DNA of 64,000 nucleotides from Microcella sp. (GTDB taxonomy: Bacteria > Actinomycetota > Actinomycetes > Actinomycetales > Microbacteriaceae), in NCBI RefSeq assembly GCF_025808395.1, contig NZ_CP075524.1, positions 1,550,001 to 1,614,000 of the forward strand, given 5' to 3'. The notes below the pieces were generated by a model. That model did not search any database, was not told the DNA's origin, and was given only the letters and a program-made list of their open reading frames with translations. The position numbers and the translations under genes were made by a program. This document shows, piece by piece, positions 45,006-54,953 of the stretch (positions are counted from its first letter, which is position 1; each line of letters starts with the position of its first letter).

Positions 45006-46046
45006 ATGACCAGCGACAGCGCACCGACCGACACCGCGCGTGTCGAGTCTGCGATGCGCCGCGCGCTCAGTCTCGCCACGCACGGCCCCGCCGTCGGCGC
45101 GAACCCGCAGGTCGGGTGCGTGCTGCTGGCGCCGTCGGGCGAGATCGTCGCCGAGGGCTGGCATCGCGGCGCGGGCTCCGATCACGCTGAAGTGGATGCT
45201 CTCGCGCAGCTGCCCGACGCCCGAGGCCTCACGGCTGTGGTCACGCTCGAGCCGTGCAACCACACGGGCCGCACGGGGCCGTGCGCGCAGGCGCTCATCG
45301 AGGCGGGGGTCGCTCGCGTGGTCTATGCGATCGACGACCCGAACCCGGTGGCCGGCGGCGGCGCCGACCGTCTGCGTGCCGCAGGCGTCGAGGTGCTGGG
45401 CGGGGTGCTGGCCGATGAGGCCGCCGAGCTGCTGCTGCCCTGGCTGACGAGCATGCGCTTGGGGCGCCCGTGGGTGACCGTCAAGTGGGCGTCGAGTCTT
45501 GACGGCCGCGCGGCCGCCGCCGACGGCTCGAGCCAGTGGATCACCGGCACGGCCTCGCGGCAGCACGTGCACGAGCAGCGCGCGGCCCACGACGCGATCG
45601 CCGTGGGCACGGGCACCGTGCTCGCCGACGACCCGAGCCTCACCGCGCGCGGCGACGGCGGCGAGCTGCTGCCGCACCAGCCGGTGCCGGTCGTGTTCGG
45701 CGCGACCCCGGTGCCCGAGACTGCTCGGCTGCGGCAGCACCCGGCCGGGCTCATCGAGCTCGCGCACCGCGACCTCGCGGCGGGGCTCGCCGAGCTCGAC
45801 GCGCGTGAGATCCGTCGACTCTTCGTCGAGGGCGGCCCCACGCTCGCGAGCGCCTTCATCAGGGCAGGCCTCGTCGACGAAGTGCTCATCTATCTCGCAC
45901 CGATGCTGCTGGGCGGGCCGCGCACCGCCCTCGACGATGTGGGGGTGACCACGATGAGCGAGGCGCTCGGGCTGAGCATCCGTCGCATCGACACTCTCGG
46001 CAACGACCTACTCGTGGTCGCTCGCCCGACCGCAGGAGGCCACTGA
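45006..46046 (+). CDS. ribD: Bifunctional riboflavin deaminase/reductase
   Basis: Deaminates and then reduces the pyrimidine intermediate of riboflavin synthesis. 346 residues: N-terminal deaminase with zinc/catalytic His60-Ala-Glu62, Cys84 and Cys93 (P-C-N-H-T-G-R-T-G-P-C), and a C-terminal NADPH reductase with V-K-W-A-S-S-L-D-G-R and V-E-G-G-P-T-L. Starts 61 nt after the FMN riboswitch. Confidence 0.96.
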   Translation: MTSDSAPTDTARVESAMRRALSLATHGPAVGANPQVGCVLLAPSGEIVAEGWHRGAGSDHAEVDALAQLPDARGLTAVVTLEPCNHTGRTGPCAQALIEAGVARVVYAIDDPNPVAGGGADRLRAAGVEVLGGVLADEAAELLLPWLTSMRLGRPWVTVKWASSLDGRAAAADGSSQWITGTASRQHVHEQRAAHDAIAVGTGTVLADDPSLTARGDGGELLPHQPVPVVFGATPVPETARLRQHPAGLIELAHRDLAAGLAELDAREIRRLFVEGGPTLASAFIRAGLVDEVLIYLAPMLLGGPRTALDDVGVTTMSEALGLSIRRIDTLGNDLLVVARPTAGGH

Positions 46047-46048
46047 CC

Positions 46049-46662
46049 ATGTTCACCGGATTGATCGAAGAGCTCGGCGAGATCGTGCGCTGGCAGCAGA
46101 TCGGCGACGCTGGGCGGCTGACCGTGCGCGGCCCGCTCGCCGTGAGCGATGCCGCCCACGGCGACTCGATCAGCGTCAACGGCGTGTGCCTCACCGTGAC
46201 CGAGCAGGGTGACGACTGGTTCACGGCCGACGTCATGGGGCAGACGCTCGCGATGTCGACGATCGGGCAGTGGGCGGTGGGCGATGCCGTCAACCTCGAG
46301 CGGGCCGCCTCGGTGGGCGACCGGCTGGGCGGGCACATCGTGCAGGGGCACATCGACGGCACGACGACCGTGCTCGAGCGCCGTGAGCACGACGACTGGC
46401 GGGTTCTGCGGTTCTCACTCGACGCCGCGCACGCCCCGCTCGTGGTCGACAAGGGCTCGATCGCGATCGACGGCGTGAGCCTCACCGTGAGCGCGGCGGG
46501 CGACGACTGGTTCGAGGTGTCGCTCATTCCTGAAACGCTCGAGAAGACCACGCTCGGCCGCAAGCAGGTGGGCGGCACCGCCAACATCGAGACCGACATT
46601 CTTGCTCGCCATGTGGCTCGGCTGGTGCGCTTCGGCGCGGCCTCCGAGGGAAGGACAGACTC

Positions 46663-46666
<4 letters not shown>
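46049..46666 (+). CDS. ribE: Riboflavin synthase alpha chain
   Basis: Dismutates two lumazines into riboflavin plus pyrimidine. 205 residues made of two similar lumazine-binding barrels: M-F-T-G-L-I-E-E at the start, then V-N-G-V-C-L-T-V and, in the second half, I-D-G-V-S-L-T-V. Two bp after ribD; overlaps ribBA. Confidence 0.96.
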
Positions 46667-47957
<1,291 letters not shown>

Positions 47958-47961
<4 letters not shown>

Positions 47962-48431
47962 GCGGCGCTGGATCACCCGAACTCTCCGTCGACGGCAAGG
48001 GCCTCACGGTGGCGATCGTCGCCGGTCAGTGGCACACCGAGATCACCGAGGGGCTCAAGGCCGGAGCCCGGCGCGTGCTCGACGCGGCCGGGGCGACGAT
48101 CGTCGAGTATGCGGTGCCGGGCTCGTTTGAGCTGCCCGTGGTGAGCAAGGCCGCCCTCGAGGCGGGGGCCGATGCCGTGGTCGCGCTCGGCGTGATCATC
48201 CGGGGCGGCACGCCCCACTTCGAATACGTGAGCGCGGCCGCGACCGATGGTCTCACGAGGGTCGCGCTCGACACGGGCAAGCCCGTCGGTTTCGGCGTGC
48301 TGACCCTCGACGATGAGCAGCAGGGCCTCGACCGGGCCGGCCTGCCCGGTTCGCACGAAGACAAGGGTGCCGAAGCGGCCGAGGCGGCCATCGCGACGGC
48401 CAGGGTGTTGCAGGTGATTCGAGGGCACTAG
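47958..48431 (+). CDS. ribH: 6,7-dimethyl-8-ribityllumazine synthase
   Basis: Condenses the ribBA and ribD products to lumazine. 157 residues with V-P-G-S-F-E-L-P near 48, A-L-G-V-I-I-R-G-G-T-P-H-F-E-Y-V and the catalytic His in that segment, and G-F-G-V-L-T-L-D. Last clear member of the riboswitch operon. Confidence 0.96.
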
Positions 48432-48434
48432 TGT
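48429..48434 (+). promoter_or_regulatory. -10 box TAGTGT of the MFS gene
   Basis: TAGTGT, 7 nt before GTG 48442, overlapping the ribH stop codon; suggests the transporter has its own promoter. Confidence 0.4.
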
Positions 48435-48441
48435 CGCACCT

Positions 48442-49713
48442 GTGAGCACGCTGCCGCCCCCGCCCGCCTTCACTCCGTTCGCTGATCCGACCCGGCGGGT
48501 GACCGCACGGTGGATCGCGCTGTTCGCCACCGCGTGGCTCGGCATCTGGATGGCGCAGCTGACTCCCATCCAGCTGCTGCTGCCGCAGCAGATCGAGAGC
48601 CTGCGCGAAGAGACCGACTGGGTGTCGAGCGTGGTCGCTTTCGGCGTCATCTCGGCGATCGCGGGCGCCTGTGCACTCGTCGTCTTTCCGCTCACGGGTG
48701 CGCTGAGCGACCGCACGACGTCGCGGTTCGGCCGACGCAAGCCGTGGATCGCCGGCGGCACCGCCCTCTTCGCCGTCGCGCTCGTGGTGCTCGGGCTGCA
48801 GACGACGATGCTCGGCGTCGGCATCTTCTGGTCGCTGGCGCTCAGCGGCTTCAGCATGACCTCGGCCGCGGTGACGGCGACGATCGCCGACCGCGTGCCG
48901 GTCGGTCAGCGCGGCATCGTGTCTGGCTGGGTCTCGGCCCCGCAGGCGATCGGCACTGTGCTCGGCCTCATTCTGGTGCTCGCCCTCGGCCTGACTCTCT
49001 TCGGCGGGTACGCCCTCGTCGCCGGCCTGCTCATCGTCTTCGTCATGCCGTTCTTGCTCGCCTCGCCCGACGAGACCCTGCCCCGAGTGCTGCGTCCGCC
49101 GTTTCGATTGCAGATGCTCGTCACGGGCCTCTGGGTCAGCCCGCGCCAGCACCCCGACTTCGCCTGGACCCTCGTCGGCCGCGTGCTCGTCAACATCGGC
49201 AACGCTCTCGGCACGACCCTGCTGCTCTACTTCATCGCCTTCGGGCTCGAGCGAGCCGACACCGCAGAGGTCGACCTGCTCGTGCTGACGATGATCTATC
49301 TCGTCTTCTTCACCATCTCGGCTCTCACCTTCGGGCGGCTGAGCGACTACTTCGGTCAGCGCAAGCCCTTCGTCTATGTCGCCGCCTACCTGCAGGCACT
49401 CGCGGCGCTGCTGCTCGCGATCGCTCCCGACTACACGATCGCCATGGTCGCGGCGGCCTTTCTCGGCATCGGGTACGGCAGCTTCATGTCGGTCGACCAG
49501 GCACTGGCAACGCAAGTGCTGCCCGACCGTCACACGCGCGGCAAAGACCTCGGCATCATGAACGTAGCCCTCGCGGTGCCGCAGGCGATCGGCCCGCTGC
49601 TCGGCGCGTTCGTGGTCGCCTCATTCGGCGGCTTCACCGCGCTGTTCATCGCTGCGGCGGTCGCCGCGACCCTCGGCGGGCTCGCCGTGCTGCCCATCAA
49701 GTCGGTGCGGTAG
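48442..49713 (+). CDS. MFS transporter
   Basis: 423 residues, twelve helices. The loop between helices 2 and 3 reads G-A-L-S-D-R-T-T-S-R-F-G-R-R-K-P-W, and the symmetric loop 8-9 reads G-R-L-S-D-Y-F-G-Q-R-K-P, both typical of sugar- and sugar-conjugate-type MFS carriers. Only 10 bp from ribH, so a flavin link is possible but not shown. Convergent with the ABC-2 genes; the stops are 2 bp apart. Confidence 0.88.
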   Translation: MSTLPPPPAFTPFADPTRRVTARWIALFATAWLGIWMAQLTPIQLLLPQQIESLREETDWVSSVVAFGVISAIAGACALVVFPLTGALSDRTTSRFGRRKPWIAGGTALFAVALVVLGLQTTMLGVGIFWSLALSGFSMTSAAVTATIADRVPVGQRGIVSGWVSAPQAIGTVLGLILVLALGLTLFGGYALVAGLLIVFVMPFLLASPDETLPRVLRPPFRLQMLVTGLWVSPRQHPDFAWTLVGRVLVNIGNALGTTLLLYFIAFGLERADTAEVDLLVLTMIYLVFFTISALTFGRLSDYFGQRKPFVYVAAYLQALAALLLAIAPDYTIAMVAAAFLGIGYGSFMSVDQALATQVLPDRHTRGKDLGIMNVALAVPQAIGPLLGAFVVASFGGFTALFIAAAVAATLGGLAVLPIKSVR

Positions 49714-49715
49714 GG

Positions 49716-50555
49716 CTACTTCAAGAACAGCGCGCGCAATCGGCTCGTCGTGAAGACGATTCCGATGGCGATCATGACGAGGTAGTAGCCGATGTGCACG
49801 AACATCATGGCGCTGAGCGCGCCCGTCGTGAGGCCCCGCACGAGCTCGACTGCGTGCCAGAGCGGCAGCGCCTGAATCATCCACTGAATGGCCTCGGGGT
49901 AGACCGTGATGGGGTAGAAGGTCGCCGAGAACAAGAACATCGGCAGCATGATGAACGTGACCCACTCGATCTGCTGGAAGGTCTTCATGTAGCTCGTGAT
50001 CGCCATGCCGAGGCTTGCGAAGCCGAAGGCGATGAGCAGCACGGCCGGCAGGGCGAGCACGGCAGTCCAGGCCAGGTTGAGGCCGAAGGCCTGCATGATC
50101 AGCATGAACCCGAGGGCGTACATCGCTCCGCGCAGCAGCGCCAAGAAGATCTCGCCCAGGGCCACGTCGAGAGGGCCGAGCGAGGTCGTGAGCATGCCCT
50201 GGTAGAGCTTCGAGTAGTTGAGCTTGAAGAAGACGTTCCAGGTCGAGTCGTAGACCGCGCCGTTCATGGCTGAGACGGCGAGCAGTGCGGGCGCGATGTA
50301 GGCCGCGTATGGCACCTCCATGCCCGTCGAGGTCTGCACCGAGCCGACGAGCGCCCCGAAGCCGATGCCGAGCGAGAGCAGGTAGAACACGGGCTCGAAG
50401 AAGCCGCTGAGCACGACCAGGTAGTTGGTGCTCTTGGTCGCCAGCAGGCCTCGACGGATGACCGCCCCGGTGTTGCCCGCGTAGAGCGCGCTTCGCCGAG
50501 GCAGCAGCGCGACCTCTGTGGTCGCCGCTGGCGTGGGCAGAGGTGCGGCGCTCAC
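49716..50555 (-). CDS. ABC-2 type exporter permease, second subunit
   Basis: 279 residues, six helices, ABC-2 membrane family, with M-L-P-M-F-L-F-S-A-T-F-Y-P and W-M-I-Q-A-L-P-L-W-H-A-V-E-L-V-R-G, the conserved block before the last helix. GTG 50555 overlaps the first permease stop. Cargo (drug, lipid or polysaccharide) unknown. Confidence 0.88.
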   Translation of the reverse strand: MSAAPLPTPAATTEVALLPRRSALYAGNTGAVIRRGLLATKSTNYLVVLSGFFEPVFYLLSLGIGFGALVGSVQTSTGMEVPYAAYIAPALLAVSAMNGAVYDSTWNVFFKLNYSKLYQGMLTTSLGPLDVALGEIFLALLRGAMYALGFMLIMQAFGLNLAWTAVLALPAVLLIAFGFASLGMAITSYMKTFQQIEWVTFIMLPMFLFSATFYPITVYPEAIQWMIQALPLWHAVELVRGLTTGALSAMMFVHIGYYLVMIAIGIVFTTSRLRALFLK

Positions 50556-51409
50556 TTGTTGAGCCTCTTCGTGAAGTGCTTGCGCGTCGCCCACAGCCCG
50601 ACGACGATGAGCGTCGTCAGGTAGCCCACGTGGGTCGCCGTGAGCCACATCGGCTCATCGTGGCCGTAGGTCGCCACTCTTCCGAGCTCGGTGCCGTGCC
50701 ACAGCGGCGACACCCAGCCGATGGGCTGCAGGTAGACGGGCAGCTGCTCAAGCGGAAAGAACGTGCCCGAGAACAAGAACATGGGCATGATGCCGAACCG
50801 CTGCAGCATGGCCATCTGGCCCTTGTCGTCGGTGATGGTCGAGGTGTAGGTCGAGATCACGACGCCGATCGCCATGCCGGTGAGGGTCGCGGCGATGATC
50901 GCGAGCCACCCGTGGGGCGAGGGCACGGCCCCGAAGAGCACGATGATGCCGAAGTAGATCGACACTGTGACGACCACGCGCAGCGCGATGTGAATCATCA
51001 TGCCGTTGACGATCTGCGCCCCCGTGATCGGCGATGCGTTCATGCCGAAGAAGATGGGGTTCCACTTGAACCCCATGAGCACCGGGTAGCTCGTCTCGTT
51101 CGCGGTGACGGTCATCGCCGCCGTGGCCATGAGGGCGGGCGCCACGAACTGCAGGTAGGTCACGTCGCCGATGCCCTGCGGCACGAGGCTCGCAAGCCCC
51201 ACGCCGAGCGCGAAGAGGTAGATGAGGGGGTTGCCGAAGCTCTGGAAGATCGCGTCGCCCGCATAGCCCTTCATGGCCCGGATGCGGTGCTCGGCGATGT
51301 ACCACGAGCCCCAGCGCCGGGGGGCGACGCCGGCGGCGAGTGCGCGTGCGGTCTCGGGATGCTCGGCTCCGGCATCCCGCATCGAATCGGCGGGCGGTGG
51401 CGAGATCAT
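50552..51409 (-). CDS. ABC-2 type exporter permease, first subunit
   Basis: 285 residues, six helices, with M-P-M-F-L-F-S-G-T-F-F-P-L-E-Q-L-P and W-V-S-P-L-W-H-G-T-E-L-G-R matching the sister permease, so the pair arose by duplication. Overlaps the ATPase stop upstream and the second permease downstream. Confidence 0.88.
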   Translation of the reverse strand: MISPPPADSMRDAGAEHPETARALAAGVAPRRWGSWYIAEHRIRAMKGYAGDAIFQSFGNPLIYLFALGVGLASLVPQGIGDVTYLQFVAPALMATAAMTVTANETSYPVLMGFKWNPIFFGMNASPITGAQIVNGMMIHIALRVVVTVSIYFGIIVLFGAVPSPHGWLAIIAATLTGMAIGVVISTYTSTITDDKGQMAMLQRFGIMPMFLFSGTFFPLEQLPVYLQPIGWVSPLWHGTELGRVATYGHDEPMWLTATHVGYLTTLIVVGLWATRKHFTKRLNK

Positions 51410-52332
51410 TCGATCAGACTCCGGCCGGTGAGCCGCAAGAAGACGTCTTCGAGGCTCGAGCGCCGCACGAGCGACGTGATCGGCTGCAGGCCGCGCTGCG
51501 TGATGCGCTCGAGCTCTGCCTCACCGTTCTCGGTGTAGATGAGGATGCGGTCTGGCAGCACCTCATGCCGCTCGCCGATGTCGGTGATGCTCGCCGCGAT
51601 CTCGGCGTTCTTCTCGCTGCCGAAGCGCACTTCGAGCACTTCACGGCTCGAGTGCTCGCGAATGAGCGCAGCGGGCGACCCTTCGGCCATGATGCGCCCC
51701 TTGTCGACGACGACGAGGCGGTCGCAGAGCTGCTCGGCCTCGTCCATGTAGTGCGTGGTGAGCACGAGAGTCGTGCCCTGCTCTTTGAGCCGGAACAGGC
51801 GATCCCACAGAATGTGCCGCGCCTGCGGGTCGAGCCCCGTCGTCGGCTCGTCGAGCAGCAGGATGCGAGGTTCGTTGATGAGTGCGCGGGCGATCGTGAG
51901 TCGGCGCTTCATGCCGCCCGAAAGGTCGTCAACCTTCGACGTGCGACGGTCGGTCAATTGCGCGAACTCGAGCAGGGCATCCGCCCGCTCAGCGACGACC
52001 GCGCGCGGCAGGCCGAAGTAGCGGCCATAGACGAGCAAGTTGTCGCGCACCCGCAGCTCTTGGTCGAGATTGTCTTGCTGCGGCACAACGCCGAGCTGCG
52101 AACGGATGTCGGGGCCGTGCTGGTTCGGGTCGAGACCCAAGATCGACAGCTCGCCGCTCGTGCGCGTCGACACCGCACCGACCATGCGCATCGTGGTCGA
52201 CTTGCCGGCACCGTTCGGGCCGAGCAGGCCGAACGACTCGCCGGGAGCCACCTCGAAGTCGATCGCGTCGACGGCCGTGAAGTCGCCGTACGTCTTGGTG
52301 AGCTGCGAGGCAGAGATGACGGGCTGGGACAC
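51406..52332 (-). CDS. ABC-2 exporter ATPase (DrrA/NodI-like)
   Basis: 308 residues. Walker A G-P-N-G-A-G-K-S-T (about 39-47), Q-loop V-P-Q-Q-D-N-L-D, signature L-S-G-G-M-K-R-R-L, Walker B I-L-L-L-D-E-P-T-T-G-L-D and switch His in L-T-T-H-Y-M-D-E-A, plus a C-terminal regulatory extension. GTG 52332 is 8 nt after TAGGCT. Forms one operon with the two permeases. Confidence 0.92.
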   Translation of the reverse strand: MSQPVISASQLTKTYGDFTAVDAIDFEVAPGESFGLLGPNGAGKSTTMRMVGAVSTRTSGELSILGLDPNQHGPDIRSQLGVVPQQDNLDQELRVRDNLLVYGRYFGLPRAVVAERADALLEFAQLTDRRTSKVDDLSGGMKRRLTIARALINEPRILLLDEPTTGLDPQARHILWDRLFRLKEQGTTLVLTTHYMDEAEQLCDRLVVVDKGRIMAEGSPAALIREHSSREVLEVRFGSEKNAEIAASITDIGERHEVLPDRILIYTENGEAELERITQRGLQPITSLVRRSSLEDVFLRLTGRSLIE

Positions 52333-52340
52333 GAGAGAAG

Positions 52341-52346
52341 AGCCTA
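52341..52346 (-). promoter_or_regulatory. -10 box TAGGCT of the ABC-2 operon
   Basis: TAGGCT, 8 nt before GTG 52332. Confidence 0.55.
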
Positions 52347-52470
52347 GACCCGCGCACCGACGATGGCCCACCTCGAGGCGCGGACTGCGCGCACGCGCAC
52401 AGCGAACACGCGGATGCCGCGGCGGCGACTCCGGCAGACTGGTGCTCACCACACTTCTGCGAAGGGCACC

Positions 52471-54342
52471 ATGAGCGCGAGCACTCCCGCACCCCGCCGC
52501 CGCGGCAGCCAGACCGGCCGCGATGCCGAGGCCGAGGGGCCGCGCGCGTCGTTCAGTCAGCTCATGCCATTCTTGCTCGCCCACCGCGGCGTGCTCTCGA
52601 TCGTCGTCGTCTTGAGCATCGTGGCCGCCGCGGCCACGCTCGCCCAGCCACTGCTCGTCGGGCAGGTCATCACCGCCGTCGAGCGGGGTGAGTCGTTCGC
52701 CCTGCTCGCCGGCGTCTTGGTGGCACTCGTCGTCGCCTCGGCCCTGCTCTCGGGCCTGCAGCACTTCCTGCTGCAGCGCACCGGAACCACCATCGTGCTC
52801 GACGCCCGGCGGCAGCTCGTCGCCCGCATACTGCGCCTGCCGATCTCCGCATTCGATCAGCGCCGCACGGGCGATCTCGTCTCACGAGTGGGCACCGACA
52901 CGACGCTGCTCTACGCCGTGATGACGCAGGGTCTCGTCGACGCGGTCGGCGGAGTGCTCATCTTCGTGGGCGCACTCATCGCGATGCTGTTCATCGATGC
53001 GATTCTGCTCGCACTCACCGTGCTCATCATCAGCGTCTCCCTCGTGACGGTCGTCACCCTCTCGCGAGGCATTCGCCGGGCCAGTGCCGAGCAGCAGCGA
53101 CGCGTCGGCGAACTCTCGTCGGCGGTCGAGCGGGCCATCTCGTCGATTCGCACGATCCGCGCCGCGAACGCCACGCAGCGCGAGACAGAGTCGATCGAGT
53201 CGAGTGCGCGCTCTGCGTGGAAGGCGGGGCTGCGGGTCGCGCGCATCTCGGCGCTCGTCGTGCCCGTCGCCGGCATCGCCCTGCAGCTCTCGCTGCTCGT
53301 CGTGCTCGGGGTCGGAGGGTTTCGCGTCGCCACGGGTGCGATCGAGGTCGCGAGCCTCATCATGTTCATCATCTTCCTGTTTCTGCTGATCTCTCCGCTC
53401 GGCCAGGCCTTCGGCGCCATCAGCTCGGTCAACCAGGCACTCGGCGCTCTCGGGCGCATTCAAGAGGTTCTCGACCTGCCCGAAGAGGGCGCGACCGACG
53501 ATGCCGCCGCAGTCACACCCCGCTCAGATGACGCGCAGAGCGACGCTGCGGCGCTGAGCTTCGACCGGGTGACCTTCCGCTACGCCACAGCGAGCCCGAC
53601 CGACGATGCGTCGCCCGACGATCAGTCGCCCGAGGCCCCGCTCGCCGAGACAGAGTCGAATCGCGACGTGCTGCGCAGCGTGAGCTTCACGGTGCCGGTC
53701 GGGTCGCGCACGGCGCTCGTCGGGCCGAGCGGCGCCGGCAAGAGCACGGTGCTGTCGCTCATCGAGCGCTTCTACGAACCGACCGAGGGCGTCATCAGAA
53801 TGGGCGCAGACGACATTCGATCGATCGACCGCGAGACCCTGCGCGGGCGCATCGGCTATGTCGAGCAAGATGCACCGGTGCTCGCCGGCACCCTGCGCGA
53901 GAACCTGCTGCTGGGCACGCCAGACGCGACAGACGAGCAGTGCGCGGCCGTGCTGCGCAGCGTCAACCTCGGCGAGGTGCTCGACCGCGATGAGCGCGGG
54001 CTCGACGCTCAAGTGGGTGAAGACGGCGTCATGCTCTCGGGCGGTGAGCGTCAGCGGCTCGCGATCGCCCGAGCGCTGCTCGCGGCCCACCCGATTCTGC
54101 TGCTCGACGAGTCGACGTCATCGCTCGACGGAGTCAACGAGCAGCGCATGCGCGACGCCATCGACGCCGTCGCCGAAGACCGCACGCTCATCGTCATCGC
54201 GCACCGGTTGTCGACCGTCGTCGACAGCGATCAGATCATTGTGCTCGACCGCGGCGAGGTCGTCGGCGTCGGCACCCACAGCGAGCTCGTTCGCAGTGTG
54301 CCGCTCTACCGCGACCTCGCGAAGCACCAGCTGCTGGTCTGA
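52471..54342 (+). CDS. ABC half-transporter (membrane plus ATPase domains, exporter type)
   Basis: 623 residues: six-helix type I exporter domain (about 25-330) and an ATPase domain with Walker A G-P-S-G-A-G-K-S-T, Q-loop Y-V-E-Q-D-A-P-V, signature L-S-G-G-E-R-Q-R-L and Walker B I-L-L-L-D-E-S-T-S-S-L-D. An acidic Asp/Ser/Pro-rich insert (about 385-430) interrupts the start of the ATPase domain and is not standard. Single gene, so a homodimer is likely. Divergent from the ABC-2 operon; substrate unknown. Confidence 0.88.
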   Translation: MSASTPAPRRRGSQTGRDAEAEGPRASFSQLMPFLLAHRGVLSIVVVLSIVAAAATLAQPLLVGQVITAVERGESFALLAGVLVALVVASALLSGLQHFLLQRTGTTIVLDARRQLVARILRLPISAFDQRRTGDLVSRVGTDTTLLYAVMTQGLVDAVGGVLIFVGALIAMLFIDAILLALTVLIISVSLVTVVTLSRGIRRASAEQQRRVGELSSAVERAISSIRTIRAANATQRETESIESSARSAWKAGLRVARISALVVPVAGIALQLSLLVVLGVGGFRVATGAIEVASLIMFIIFLFLLISPLGQAFGAISSVNQALGALGRIQEVLDLPEEGATDDAAAVTPRSDDAQSDAAALSFDRVTFRYATASPTDDASPDDQSPEAPLAETESNRDVLRSVSFTVPVGSRTALVGPSGAGKSTVLSLIERFYEPTEGVIRMGADDIRSIDRETLRGRIGYVEQDAPVLAGTLRENLLLGTPDATDEQCAAVLRSVNLGEVLDRDERGLDAQVGEDGVMLSGGERQRLAIARALLAAHPILLLDESTSSLDGVNEQRMRDAIDAVAEDRTLIVIAHRLSTVVDSDQIIVLDRGEVVGVGTHSELVRSVPLYRDLAKHQLLV

Positions 54343-54345
54343 CCC

Positions 54346-54930
54346 TCAGGCGGCGGAGGGTTCGACGAGCACCCCTGCGTCGGCCAGCTCGACCAGTGCC
54401 GCTGCGCTCGACTCGGGCGCCACACCGGCGACCAGATCGCTCAGCACCCTCACCCGGCGCCCCGCCGTGATTGCGTCGAGCGCCGACGCGCGCACGCAGT
54501 AGTCGGTCGCGATGCCGACCACGTCAATGTCGGTCACACCGAGCTCGTCGAGAGCAGTCACGAGCCGTCGCCCATCGTCTGTCGTGCCCTCGAAGATCGA
54601 GTACGCGGGCACACCCTGCCCTTTGCGCACGTGAATGTCGATGAGCCCCGTATCGATCGAGGGGTGATACTCGGCGCCGTCGGTTCCCGCCATGCAGTGT
54701 TGCGGCCACGTGTTGACGAAGTCGGGATCGCCCTCGAGGGCGAAGTGCCCGCCGTTGTCGTTGTCGGGGTCGTGCCAGTCTCGAGAGGCGATCACGACGT
54801 CGTAGTCATCGGGATGCTCGCGCACGTGCTGCGTGATCGCCGCAGCCACCGCGGCGCCACCCTCGACGCCGAGCGCACCACCCTCGGTGAAGTCGTTCTG
54901 CACGTCGATGATCAACAGCGCACGAGCCAT
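54346..54930 (-). CDS. pncA: Nicotinamidase
   Basis: Hydrolyses nicotinamide to nicotinate for NAD salvage. 194 residues with the catalytic Asp in I-I-D-V-Q-N-D-F-T-E-G-G, the metal site D-W-H-D-P...G-G-H-F, the Lys in R-K-G-Q and the nucleophile Cys in I-A-T-D-Y-C-V-R-A-S. GGAGG precedes ATG 54930. Confidence 0.94.
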   Translation of the reverse strand: MARALLIIDVQNDFTEGGALGVEGGAAVAAAITQHVREHPDDYDVVIASRDWHDPDNDNGGHFALEGDPDFVNTWPQHCMAGTDGAEYHPSIDTGLIDIHVRKGQGVPAYSIFEGTTDDGRRLVTALDELGVTDIDVVGIATDYCVRASALDAITAGRRVRVLSDLVAGVAPESSAAALVELADAGVLVEPSAA

Positions 54931-54953
54931 GCCGCCTCCGATGCCGAATCGAA

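Noticed and set aside
48442..49713. A riboflavin transporter assigned by closeness to ribH
   Set aside because: The protein has MFS loops like sugar-type carriers and seems to have its own promoter, so position alone does not justify that function.
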